A stretch of 64,000 nucleotides of DNA from Arenibacter hampyeongensis (lineage in GTDB: Bacteria; Bacteroidota; Bacteroidia; Flavobacteriales; Flavobacteriaceae): contig NZ_PIOB01000008.1 of the NCBI RefSeq assembly GCF_002909255.1, positions 140,318 through 204,317 on the forward strand, given 5' to 3'. Shown here piece by piece: positions 18,851 through 27,182 of the stretch. How positions within the stretch are numbered: the stretch's first letter is position 1; every line of letters begins with the position of its first letter. A program made the position numbers and the translations under genes. The notes under the pieces were generated by a model that had not been told where the DNA came from, searched no databases, and worked only from the letters and a program-made list of their open reading frames with translations.

Positions 18851-19942
18851 TTATTCCTTAATTTTAGTATATGGAATTTTCATTTTTATCTCCCAGGTAC
18901 CTGAATCGTTTATCTTAATTCCCCATCGGATATAGGCTCTATTCATTATCTCTCCAGTATCTGGGTCCAAATATGGTGTCCAGTCCTTGGGTCCGTTATC
19001 CGCTTCAAAGGCTTCGGTGTCCACAGTAAAGGCATCATCTGTGGTCAGGTAATACATTAAATAGGAGTTGGTTCCCGTTGCATAGGTTCTTCCATACTGC
19101 GGAAACGGTGGTGCAGGTAATGAGAATGTGGAACCAGTGGCATCTATCTCCGTATCTATGGAATTATCATGATAGTTTTGCAGATAAGTTGACCCCGAAG
19201 GATAGAAAACGACCTTTTCTGGATTTAATGGTTTGTCATAGCTATCTGCAATGATCATTTTAACCTTTACCCCCAATGCAGGTTCCTCGCTAACTTTAGT
19301 GACAGTGATGTAGGGATGGGTGCCATCCAAAACACTGGGTACGCCATTATCAAAATCGTTCATAATGGTGGACGTATAGGCAATATCATAAGCTCCACCA
19401 CCTTTTCCCAATTGCAGTCTTGAACGCATTTCCGTTGGGAATTCTACAGGTTGAAAATCTTGGAGTTTTACAATTACAAAGTCATCCAGTTGACGTTCAC
19501 CCCTCACGTTGGTGGCCTTCACGTTTACCTTGAATATATCATTGTTGGTCACGAACTTACTGGCTTGGGTGAAAGCCAACTCCCCACTTACCTCATTGAT
19601 GAGTATGGTAGGAAAATCTCCTAGTTCCAACTTTTCTTCCACCAATGCCAAGGTGGTATCGGTTTCTGCATTAAAAGCAGCTTTCCAAGTTAGTAGCTCG
19701 TATTCATCGAAAAGGTCATTGGTAGAATTTCCTTGAGCATCTGTGATTCCTGTAATTTTCCATTTCAAAGGATAGGTAGATCCTTCTATGGCCGGAGCAG
19801 CACCAATTTTAAATACACCACGTGGCACTGCAATAGTGTCCTCCAAGGCATGGATGTTGTCACTGATATAGCCCACTTCCGGCGGCTGACAAGATGCTAC
19901 CATTATGATAATGATCAGTATGGAATAAAATATATTTTTCAT
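18851..19942 (-). CDS. DUF5007-like SusC/D-associated lipoprotein
   Basis: A 363-residue lipoprotein (lipobox MVASC, Cys18). The mature chain is beta-rich with a repeated immunoglobulin-like character (PLKWKITGITDAQGN; VSGELAFTQASKFVTNNDIFKVNVKATN) and ends in RWGIKINDSGTWEIKMKIPYT. This resembles DUF5007 proteins that sit at the end of SusC/SusD-fasciclin operons; I recall the family from context, so the name is moderately sure. Likely role: surface glycan binding next to the SusC/D porin. The start at 19942 puts the lipobox at the right distance; an open extension to 20011 is polar and unlikely. It lies 22 bases after the fasciclin gene. Confidence 0.72.
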   Translation of the reverse strand: MKNIFYSILIIIIMVASCQPPEVGYISDNIHALEDTIAVPRGVFKIGAAPAIEGSTYPLKWKITGITDAQGNSTNDLFDEYELLTWKAAFNAETDTTLALVEEKLELGDFPTILINEVSGELAFTQASKFVTNNDIFKVNVKATNVRGERQLDDFVIVKLQDFQPVEFPTEMRSRLQLGKGGGAYDIAYTSTIMNDFDNGVPSVLDGTHPYITVTKVSEEPALGVKVKMIIADSYDKPLNPEKVVFYPSGSTYLQNYHDNSIDTEIDATGSTFSLPAPPFPQYGRTYATGTNSYLMYYLTTDDAFTVDTEAFEADNGPKDWTPYLDPDTGEIMNRAYIRWGIKINDSGTWEIKMKIPYTKIKE

Positions 19943-19964
19943 CTGGTTTTTTTTATGGTTTTTA

Positions 19965-20609
19965 TTAGTCCCTTTCGTAATTGAATAGTGTGTGGTTTCC
20001 CTGTAGGACATGAATAACTCCGTTGGTAGAGATTAGATTGGATGTTTTTACCACAACTTTGTCGTCATCGTCTATATTATCCCATTCATCCCAATCAGCA
20101 CCTTGTTTAAATGTGAAGTACACATATTCAGGTTTGGAGTCCAACTCCCCATTGTATTGATCTGTTGGTTCCAAGGAAATTCTTCTATCTTCACCATTCT
20201 CGGCAGTATAGATTTTCCCTTGGTCCTTAGTCATGTTTTCCCTTCTAATTTTACCGGAAAAAATGTAACCTCCCATATACTTTGTAAGGGTATCCGTAGG
20301 AATATCGTTTACAGTATATTCGGCCAAAGGGTCTATTTCCCTCATATCGGCAAGTACAGCGTTCACATAATTCTTTATTGAAAGATTATTGGGAGCAAAG
20401 ATGGTGTTGTTTCCATTCACTAAATCTGCCATTCCGGCTTTTTCAATTAAAATTGCCAAAGTGTCCAATTGACTGTGTGATTTAAAAAACTCCATGGTTG
20501 TAGTTCCTACTTCGGGACTACTGATGCCACCATCAACGAGGTAGTTTCCATCCTTATCACAGGAGTAAAGAACTACGACGGCAGTTAGTATGATTATTAT
20601 TTTTTTCAT
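19965..20609 (-). CDS. Fasciclin-domain lipoprotein
   Basis: A 214-residue lipoprotein (lipobox VVLYSC, Cys17). The mature part holds one fasciclin (FAS1) domain: TMEFFKSHSQLDTLAILIEKAGMADLVNGNNTIFAPNN is the H1 region, shown here in outline, and NGVIHVLQGNHTLF is the H2-like end near residues 196-210. FAS1 domains mediate carbohydrate or protein adhesion. In this operon it probably acts as an accessory surface binder for the glycan. It is 30 bases downstream of SusD and 22 upstream of the DUF5007-like gene, in one transcript. Confidence 0.83.
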   Translation of the reverse strand: MKKIIIILTAVVVLYSCDKDGNYLVDGGISSPEVGTTTMEFFKSHSQLDTLAILIEKAGMADLVNGNNTIFAPNNLSIKNYVNAVLADMREIDPLAEYTVNDIPTDTLTKYMGGYIFSGKIRRENMTKDQGKIYTAENGEDRRISLEPTDQYNGELDSKPEYVYFTFKQGADWDEWDNIDDDDKVVVKTSNLISTNGVIHVLQGNHTLFNYERD

Positions 20610-20639
20610 CGTTATTGTTTTTTTGTTCTTAAAATTAGC

Positions 20640-22184
20640 CTACAATTTACCTCTCCAATATTCTGTTTGAAGAATGGAAGGATTCCTCGAGATAACAGAT
20701 GGATGAACGGGCCAGAAATATCCCTTTTTGGCATTTCTTGCTTGATTTACCCATGGAACACCGTCATAAAAATCCATCCTAATTCTGTCATAACCTGATT
20801 GCGCCTCACCAACAAATTCTATTGCGCGTTCATCAAAAATGGCTTTCATTAGGGATTCACGATCTGTTCCTCCAGTGTAATCAGGAACATTGGCCTTACT
20901 TCTTATGGTATTTAGATCTGAAATAGCAGGACCTGAAACCCCTTTACGAGCATTGGCCTCTGCTCTTAATAAGTACATATCTGCCAATCTAAAAATTAGA
21001 ATATTGGATTCTGAAAATTGTGCATATGCATCTTCGGAAGCAGGATCTTGTTCAGAATGTGAATATTTCTGAAGATATGAGTAGTCTGAATTTGTCCCAT
21101 ACTCATAAAAGAAAAGATCTTTACGTACGTCGTTTGCCCTATCCACATCTGTAGCCATCATCTCATTACCATAGAAATCTGGATCCATATAAGGGCTAAT
21201 TCCATTGTTCACACTTTGCCAAACGGGATAATTCAAGGTAAGTCCAGTATGATTATCATCATATTGTAGTAACCTAAAGGATTCGTTCATTTCAGCGCTG
21301 ATATTAATTTCGAATAAACCAGTCTTGGATTGACCAATGCACATTTCATCAAAGCCACCCTTTCCTTCATTTACGTAATCTATTAAACTAGCACCGCCTT
21401 TGTTGATAACCGCTGTAGTGGCGTCAATGGTTTGCTGTATCATCTCTGCATTATCGTTATCCCTACTTGCATACCACAGGGTAATATGGGCTTTTAAAGC
21501 TTCTGCACTTGCCTTGTTGGCAGTTATAGCCCAATTTGAAGCACCAGGAGTTGAGTACTGTAGTAATCCAATGGATTTGTTAACAGCTTCAAGCGCATAA
21601 TCCAAAACTTCCAATTCGTTTACCCTTGGAGTCTCAACGATATATCCATCTTCACTAATAAGTTGATCCGAGCTTTCAATGGATTGCTCCACGACAGGTA
21701 CATCTCCCCAAATACGGGCCATGTAGAAATAGGTAAGTGATCTAATGAACGCTGCCTCTCCTAAAATCCTGTCCTTTTCAGTCTTGGAATCGAACATTTC
21801 CACAGGCATTTCATTTACATACTGTTCTATGGTATAGGCCCAGTTAGCTGCCCTGTAGAAGTTCTTCCAGTTTATGGAGGCATCTCTGTATGCCAAAACG
21901 TAATTACCGCTACCCTCAATATAGTTTACGATCCAGTTACGACTGTTCATAAAGGTCATCCCGGTCCATTCCCCCCAGTAAAGGAAATTGGATTGGGTCA
22001 TAATGGCTTCCTTAAAAAGTCCGTAAGCTCCTGCCACGGCTTGCTCCGCATTGGCCTGGCTATCCCAAAATACATCGGGATGGGTAATGCTAATCGGCTC
22101 TTGGTCCAGCAAATCTGTACAACTCACAGCGCCCAGTAGGCACAAGACCATGATATATAATTTAAAACTCTTCATTTGTTTCAT
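20640..22184 (-). CDS. SusD/RagB-family outer-membrane lipoprotein
   Basis: A 514-residue surface lipoprotein. The signal ends in lipobox LLGAVSC (Cys22), followed by TDLLDQEPISITHPDVFWDS, the classic SusD start. The helical TPR-like core carries AEQAVAGAYGLFKEA, ILGEAAFIRSLTYFYMARIWGDVPVV and, near the end, IFDERAIEFVGEAQSGYDRIRM, all signature SusD stretches. SusD caps the SusC porin and binds the oligosaccharide. The start at 22184 (alternative 22175) is taken because it lies 10 bases after the SusC stop and gives a proper signal peptide; a further upstream extension overlaps SusC. Confidence 0.95.
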   Translation of the reverse strand: MKQMKSFKLYIMVLCLLGAVSCTDLLDQEPISITHPDVFWDSQANAEQAVAGAYGLFKEAIMTQSNFLYWGEWTGMTFMNSRNWIVNYIEGSGNYVLAYRDASINWKNFYRAANWAYTIEQYVNEMPVEMFDSKTEKDRILGEAAFIRSLTYFYMARIWGDVPVVEQSIESSDQLISEDGYIVETPRVNELEVLDYALEAVNKSIGLLQYSTPGASNWAITANKASAEALKAHITLWYASRDNDNAEMIQQTIDATTAVINKGGASLIDYVNEGKGGFDEMCIGQSKTGLFEINISAEMNESFRLLQYDDNHTGLTLNYPVWQSVNNGISPYMDPDFYGNEMMATDVDRANDVRKDLFFYEYGTNSDYSYLQKYSHSEQDPASEDAYAQFSESNILIFRLADMYLLRAEANARKGVSGPAISDLNTIRSKANVPDYTGGTDRESLMKAIFDERAIEFVGEAQSGYDRIRMDFYDGVPWVNQARNAKKGYFWPVHPSVISRNPSILQTEYWRGKL

Positions 22185-22194
22185 AGTTTTATTA

Positions 22195-25100
22195 TTAAAA
22201 TTTTGTGTCGATTCCAATAGTAATTGTTCTAGCCTGTGGATATCCATTTCCGTAAGTATGTCCTTTGGCATCTACCATGGAAGCGTCTACAACTTTTTTA
22301 GATCGTTGCCATTGGTAAGGGTTTAACATTGCTCCGTAGATTCTTAAACGGGATAGCCCAATGTTCTTCATGAAGTTATCGTTCTGATCAAAAGTGTATC
22401 CAATTGAAGCATTGTTAACTTTCCAGTAATCACCACTTTCAATCCAAAGGGTCTGGCTGTCTCTAAAGCCATAGAATGCACCAAGAGTTGGGCTTTGTGG
22501 ATAAAGCGCAGGGAAATCAACTCCTGCAGCACCATCTCCCGGTTGTTGCCAGAAGGTATATTCACTTAGGTCGGCAAGTCCTCTTCTAGCCCAGTTGTCA
22601 CCACCTCTATCGTAGCTATCCATATAACTGTTCAGTACAGTATTTTTTATATCGGCACCAAACGAGAATTGACTGTAGGCCTGAAAGTACCATTTCTTGT
22701 ATTGCAGGTTAATATTGAATGAGCCTGTTATGTCGGGAATAGGAGAGTAGTCCGTGGTCAATTTAAGGTCATGCTCTTCATTAAGTAAATAATCCCCGTT
22801 CAGATCCTGCCAAATTGGAAAACCAGGTCTGATATTGGCCCAAGCGGATTTTCCTTTTAAAGGCTCACCAGTAAACGGGTTTACAGGTAACTGATCAAGG
22901 TCATCAATGATATAATCATTAATAAACATTTTATAGAGGTTTATAGGGCGTCCCACAACATAACCGTAGTCCCCTCCAATATAATCCTGGTTGCCATTGG
23001 GCAATTTGGAAATGTAATTTTTGTTTTGAGCAAAACCGACGGATAATTCCAATCTCAGGTCATTGGTTCGTGGGAAAACATGGTAACGAACCATGGACTC
23101 CCAACCATAGTTTAGGACCCCCGCTACGTTTGTAGGAGCCGAGTTGTACCCCGAATAGGCAGGGAAGGCAACGTCAAAAAAGAGTTTGTCGGTACTTTTA
23201 TTATAGGCGTCAAACGCCAGACTTACCCTTCTATTGAACATATCCAGGTCAAAACCAATATTCCATTGTTTTGTTTCTTCCCAAGAAAGTGACGCATTGC
23301 CAATTTGGTCATAATTTGGAATTACCCCAGTTATACCTCCATAACTGGAAACACCCATTTGGTTTGCCCAATGTACATTACCACCGTAACCTAGATTGTA
23401 TTTTCCAAATCGCAGGTAATTTTCTGGAAATTGCTTTCCGTTGATACCCCAGCTTCCTCTAACCTTTAAATAATCTATAAAACTGGAAATATGAGGTTTA
23501 AGAAAAGGTTCATCGGAAATAACCCAACCCGCATTAAAGGATGGGAATTTTGCCCAACGTACGTCTTTACCAAACCTGGAAGAACCATCGATACTGAAGT
23601 TTCCACCCACCATATAACGATTCTTGAATTTATAACTTACACGACCAAAATAAGATACCAAGGCATTGGCACTAATATCTGTATATCCCCCTATTTGATC
23701 CTGGGTATATCTATTGTTGATCGTTTGTATGGCATCGCTACCAAAACCAAAGGCAGTCAGGGCCATATCCTCGTATTTGTTGTAATCTATCCTATTCCCT
23801 AATACCCCCGTGACTTCATGGTCATTATTGGCACCAATGTTTTTAAATAGACTTAAATAGGTCTCAGCGGTCAAATTCTTACGATTATATAACGCATAGC
23901 TGGCAAAACCATCTCTTTCTGTCCGAATAGTAGAAGGCTCATAGAAGTTCTTTTTATTACTATCGTAAACAAAACTTAGTTGGGAATTTAGGCTTAGCCC
24001 TTTCAACAGATCATAGGTGGCAAAGTTGGAAATAGTGAAGTTTACCGTCTTATCCTCGTTCAACTTGCCTTCCAGTTCTCCGCTTAAGGACTGTCTTCTT
24101 TCATCGGTAAGATAGAATAGAGAAGATTGAAGTCCTGCCGGATCTACAGGTAAAGAGGAGTTAAGGTTAAAACTCCCTTGATAAGGATTTCCCTGGCCTG
24201 TTTGAAGGTCGGTATGGGTAAATCTGGTAATTAATTGATTCCTAAATTTTTCTCCAGCCGTGAAATTAAGATTGGAGGAAAAAGTAACCCTATCAACCCC
24301 GGTTCCTTTTATGACACCTTCCTGGTTGTCATATCCCAAGGACATTCTGTAGTTGGTTTTTTCACTACCACCTCTAACACTAAAGTCATACTGTTGGTCA
24401 ATACCTGTCTTGTAAAACAAGCCTTGATAATCCACATTATTGTTAAAGGAAGGATTTAGACTATCGGACAAGACCATTGGAGTTTGTCCGTTTTGCAATT
24501 CGTCTGTATGCCACCATCTTTGGATCATTTCCATTTTGGTACTGCGTTCAGCTCCTCCTACCAAGATGGGCACCAAGTTTGGTTTTGGCTGTAATCCTAG
24601 ACTAGTGGAAAAAGAGAATTCCGGTTTGTCCAGAGCCGCGCCTTTTTTTGTTTCAATTATTATAACTCCATTCGCTCCCCTGGATCCGTAAATAGCTGCG
24701 GCCGAAGCATCTTTTAATACATCTATACTGGCAATGTCATTGGGGTTAAGTGAGGCCAAGAAATCTACATTGGACACCCCGTAACCAGCCAAATCCTCAA
24801 GACTTGTCTGTACCCCATCAATAACGTATAAGGGGCTACTGTAGGCCAGATCAGCATCAATATCTCCACCTATACTGGTATTACCACGAATAATAAGGGC
24901 TCCTCTGCCTGCGGGTGCACCGGTCATATTTACACTTTGGATACCAGTTGCCTGGGTAGCGATCAATCCCGCTACGTTCATGACCGGAATCCCCTCAATA
25001 TCATCGCTCTTAATACTGGAAACAGCACTGGTAACATCTCTTTTAAATACCTTTTGGTAACCAATTAGGACTACATCGTCCAATTGGGTAGCATCAGGTG

Positions 25101-25386
25101 CCAAAGTGATATTGACCTGTGTTTGGTTTCCAACGAGGATTTCCTGTGGTTTAAAGCCCAGATAGGAAACTGCTAAAATAGATTCCGGGCCCTTAATGTC
25201 TATGTAAAAGTTACCATCAAAATCGGATTGCGTACCTGTAGTGGTTCCTTTTACTACCACGGAAGCACCGGGTAATGGAACTCCATTGTCGTCGAAAACG
25301 GTTCCTTGGACCGTTATATTTTGAGCCTGTGCCAAGTGCACTATGCTCAAAATTAGAGTTAATAAACAAATAAGTGGTTTTTTCAT
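22195..25386 (-). CDS. SusC/RagA-family TonB-linked outer-membrane transporter
   Basis: A 1063-residue TonB-dependent porin with signal peptide (MKKPLICLLTLILSIVHLAQA). Order of domains: carboxypeptidase-regulatory-like domain (about residues 25-100; GTVFDDNGVPLPGASVVVKG), TonB-linked plug (about 115-240; VMNVAGLIATQATGIQSV, then IASIDVLKDASAAAIYGSRG and VIIIETKKG), and a 22-stranded beta-barrel to the C-terminal IGIDTKF. No separate signal-transduction (STN) domain precedes, so regulation by anti-sigma factor is unlikely, in agreement with the hybrid regulator nearby. It imports the oligosaccharide made at the surface. It leads the SusC-SusD-fasciclin-DUF5007 unit. Confidence 0.96.
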   Translation of the reverse strand: MKKPLICLLTLILSIVHLAQAQNITVQGTVFDDNGVPLPGASVVVKGTTTGTQSDFDGNFYIDIKGPESILAVSYLGFKPQEILVGNQTQVNITLAPDATQLDDVVLIGYQKVFKRDVTSAVSSIKSDDIEGIPVMNVAGLIATQATGIQSVNMTGAPAGRGALIIRGNTSIGGDIDADLAYSSPLYVIDGVQTSLEDLAGYGVSNVDFLASLNPNDIASIDVLKDASAAAIYGSRGANGVIIIETKKGAALDKPEFSFSTSLGLQPKPNLVPILVGGAERSTKMEMIQRWWHTDELQNGQTPMVLSDSLNPSFNNNVDYQGLFYKTGIDQQYDFSVRGGSEKTNYRMSLGYDNQEGVIKGTGVDRVTFSSNLNFTAGEKFRNQLITRFTHTDLQTGQGNPYQGSFNLNSSLPVDPAGLQSSLFYLTDERRQSLSGELEGKLNEDKTVNFTISNFATYDLLKGLSLNSQLSFVYDSNKKNFYEPSTIRTERDGFASYALYNRKNLTAETYLSLFKNIGANNDHEVTGVLGNRIDYNKYEDMALTAFGFGSDAIQTINNRYTQDQIGGYTDISANALVSYFGRVSYKFKNRYMVGGNFSIDGSSRFGKDVRWAKFPSFNAGWVISDEPFLKPHISSFIDYLKVRGSWGINGKQFPENYLRFGKYNLGYGGNVHWANQMGVSSYGGITGVIPNYDQIGNASLSWEETKQWNIGFDLDMFNRRVSLAFDAYNKSTDKLFFDVAFPAYSGYNSAPTNVAGVLNYGWESMVRYHVFPRTNDLRLELSVGFAQNKNYISKLPNGNQDYIGGDYGYVVGRPINLYKMFINDYIIDDLDQLPVNPFTGEPLKGKSAWANIRPGFPIWQDLNGDYLLNEEHDLKLTTDYSPIPDITGSFNINLQYKKWYFQAYSQFSFGADIKNTVLNSYMDSYDRGGDNWARRGLADLSEYTFWQQPGDGAAGVDFPALYPQSPTLGAFYGFRDSQTLWIESGDYWKVNNASIGYTFDQNDNFMKNIGLSRLRIYGAMLNPYQWQRSKKVVDASMVDAKGHTYGNGYPQARTITIGIDTKF

Positions 25387-25516
25387 TGATCTAGTTTAAA
25401 TTAGTACTCGGTTGATGTTAAAATTTGAAATATTCTTGTCGTTTTAATAATGTTTAAATGCTTTTGTTCCTATTATTTCAAGGTTAAAATTGGAGAGGAG
25501 CTGGTTACTTTTTTAA

Positions 25517-25540
25517 CCCATTCCATTTGCATGGAATGGG
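25517..25540. promoter_or_regulatory. Hairpin in the region upstream of susC
   Basis: Perfect 10-bp inverted repeat cccattccat (25517-25526) and atggaatggg (25531-25540) with a ttgc loop, in the 214 bases between the GH109-like gene and susC. There is no T-run after it on the minus strand, so it is a poor terminator. It might be an operator or an RNA leader structure controlling susC relative to the upstream gene. Confidence 0.5.
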
Positions 25541-25600
25541 CTTTCAAAACAACTTACTCAAACAACTCAAAATGTCTTCATCTTACTTTTAGGTTAGTAT

Positions 25601-26965
25601 TTAATACGTATCCTTAATCCAGTTATATGGCTTTCTCTTGATCCAGGTGCCTCTGGTGAAATCTGGGAAATCCTGTGGTTCTCCATTATTTTCAATGGAA
25701 AGTTCGGAAAGTGGCGTGACCGCGCTCCAGGCGGCGGCATCATAGGCATCCATTGGGGGGGCTATATTTTCTTTGGCAGATTCTATAAAGGCGTTTATAA
25801 CATAGAAATCTATTCCACCATGGCCTGCTTCCGTGGCGCTACTGCCAAATTTTTTCCATAAGGGATGATCGTATTTTTCCAACCAGGTATCCATATTTTC
25901 CCATCCATGCCCTTCAGTAGTACCTTCGATATGGATTCGTTGGGTATGGTAGTCAAAATCGGTCAGCCCCTGTGCTCCCTGAACTTTAAATCCTAAGGAA
26001 TAGGGGTGGGGGTTATTTACATTGTGGGTAACAATGATAGTTTCCCCGTTGGAAGTTTCTATAGTAGATGTAATGATATCTCCCTGTTTAAACTTTAATT
26101 TGGCATTGGGGTGATTTTCACCAGCGGTATCTACGATATACTTATGCAATCCAACACCTTTTGTAGCATGTGATGAAAGTGACAGAAAACGATTTCCTCG
26201 GTTGATATCTGCCATAACGGCTATTGGTCCCAAACCATGGGTTGGATAGACATCGGCATTTCTTAATAAAGAGTGCTGGGTCCTCCAAGCCGATTCGGAA
26301 ATTCCCTTGGCTCCAAATTCGGCTCCTTTTCCATAAGCGGTTTTTCCGTCGTTAAATTTTACACCCCGTAAATCGTGCTGATAACCGCATCTAAAATGTA
26401 ATAGTTCACCAAAAACATTCTGTTTTACCATGTTCAATACGGCAAGTACATCGCGTCTATAGTTTACATTTTCCAATATCATAAGATGGGAACCAGTTTC
26501 TTCATGGGTATTTACAAGATCCCAACATTCCTCCAAAGTGTTGGCTGCCGATACCTCAAGGCCGGTATATTTACCCGCCTTCATAGAAGCAACCGCCATT
26601 TTGGTATGCCATAGCCAAGGGGTGGCAATAACTACGGCCTCTACATCCGGAAGTGCCAATAGATTTTTATAATCGTGTTCATTCTCCCCAAAAGCCTTCG
26701 CTTTTTTTCCACCAGCTTTTAGTATATGGTCTTGGGCAATGTCAATACGGTTTGGGTCTATATCACAAATGGCAGTAATAATAACATCATTTCTCCTTAA
26801 AAGATTGTCAAGGTGGTTTGTACCTCTTAGTCCAACACCAATTACACCAACTCTTAATTTTTGAGGGTCTTTAGTTAAATTAGTCGCCAATCCTAGGTTG
26901 GGCAATAGTGCGATACCGGCACCGGTGAGGGCTGTTTTTTTAATAAAATCTCTTCTGTGGTTCAT
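25601..26965 (-). CDS. GH109-like glycosidase (Gfo/Idh/MocA fold), candidate alpha-N-acetylgalactosaminidase
   Basis: A 454-residue protein with twin-arginine signal (HRRDFIKKTALTGAGIALLP). The NAD-binding domain has VGVIGVGLRGTNHLDNL and AICDIDPNRID. It then matches the GH109 pattern closely: ENVNYRRDVLAVLNMVKQ, FGELLHFRCGYQHDLRGV, SAWRTQHSLLRNADVYPTHG, and DINRGNRFLSLSSHATK. GH109 enzymes cleave terminal alpha-GalNAc by an NAD-dependent mechanism. The relation is known for the family; the substrate here is inferred. It is the first gene of the left PUL arm, 214 bases upstream of susC, and divergent from the hybrid regulator. Some family members have other glycosidase specificities. Confidence 0.85.
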   Translation of the reverse strand: MNHRRDFIKKTALTGAGIALLPNLGLATNLTKDPQKLRVGVIGVGLRGTNHLDNLLRRNDVIITAICDIDPNRIDIAQDHILKAGGKKAKAFGENEHDYKNLLALPDVEAVVIATPWLWHTKMAVASMKAGKYTGLEVSAANTLEECWDLVNTHEETGSHLMILENVNYRRDVLAVLNMVKQNVFGELLHFRCGYQHDLRGVKFNDGKTAYGKGAEFGAKGISESAWRTQHSLLRNADVYPTHGLGPIAVMADINRGNRFLSLSSHATKGVGLHKYIVDTAGENHPNAKLKFKQGDIITSTIETSNGETIIVTHNVNNPHPYSLGFKVQGAQGLTDFDYHTQRIHIEGTTEGHGWENMDTWLEKYDHPLWKKFGSSATEAGHGGIDFYVINAFIESAKENIAPPMDAYDAAAWSAVTPLSELSIENNGEPQDFPDFTRGTWIKRKPYNWIKDTY

Positions 26966-27118
26966 GTTAACTTAATATTATGTTTCAATAGGTATTGTCC
27001 GCAAATATTAAAATAGTGTTAAATATAAAAGTGTAATTTTTTTGCTTTGTAGGGGTAAAATTTTGGATTTCTCTGCCATTTGTAATTTTTTTCCACCTTT
27101 TTGAAGAAAATACCTCCT

Positions 27119-27148
27119 TTTGGTTGTAGTGAATAATAGGTACATTTG
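27119..27148 (+). promoter_or_regulatory. Bacteroidota-type promoter of the hybrid regulator gene
   Basis: TTTG at 27119-27122, an 18-base gap, and TACATTTG at 27141-27148, a match to the TAnnTTTG minus-7 consensus. The predicted transcript start is near 27155, about 28 bases before the ATG at 27183. The leader contains a six-codon frame, atgaagggttttgcccattga, at 27161-27181 that ends one base before the regulator start. Confidence 0.6.
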
Positions 27149-27182
27149 TTTGGAAGAAAAATGAAGGGTTTTGCCCATTGAA

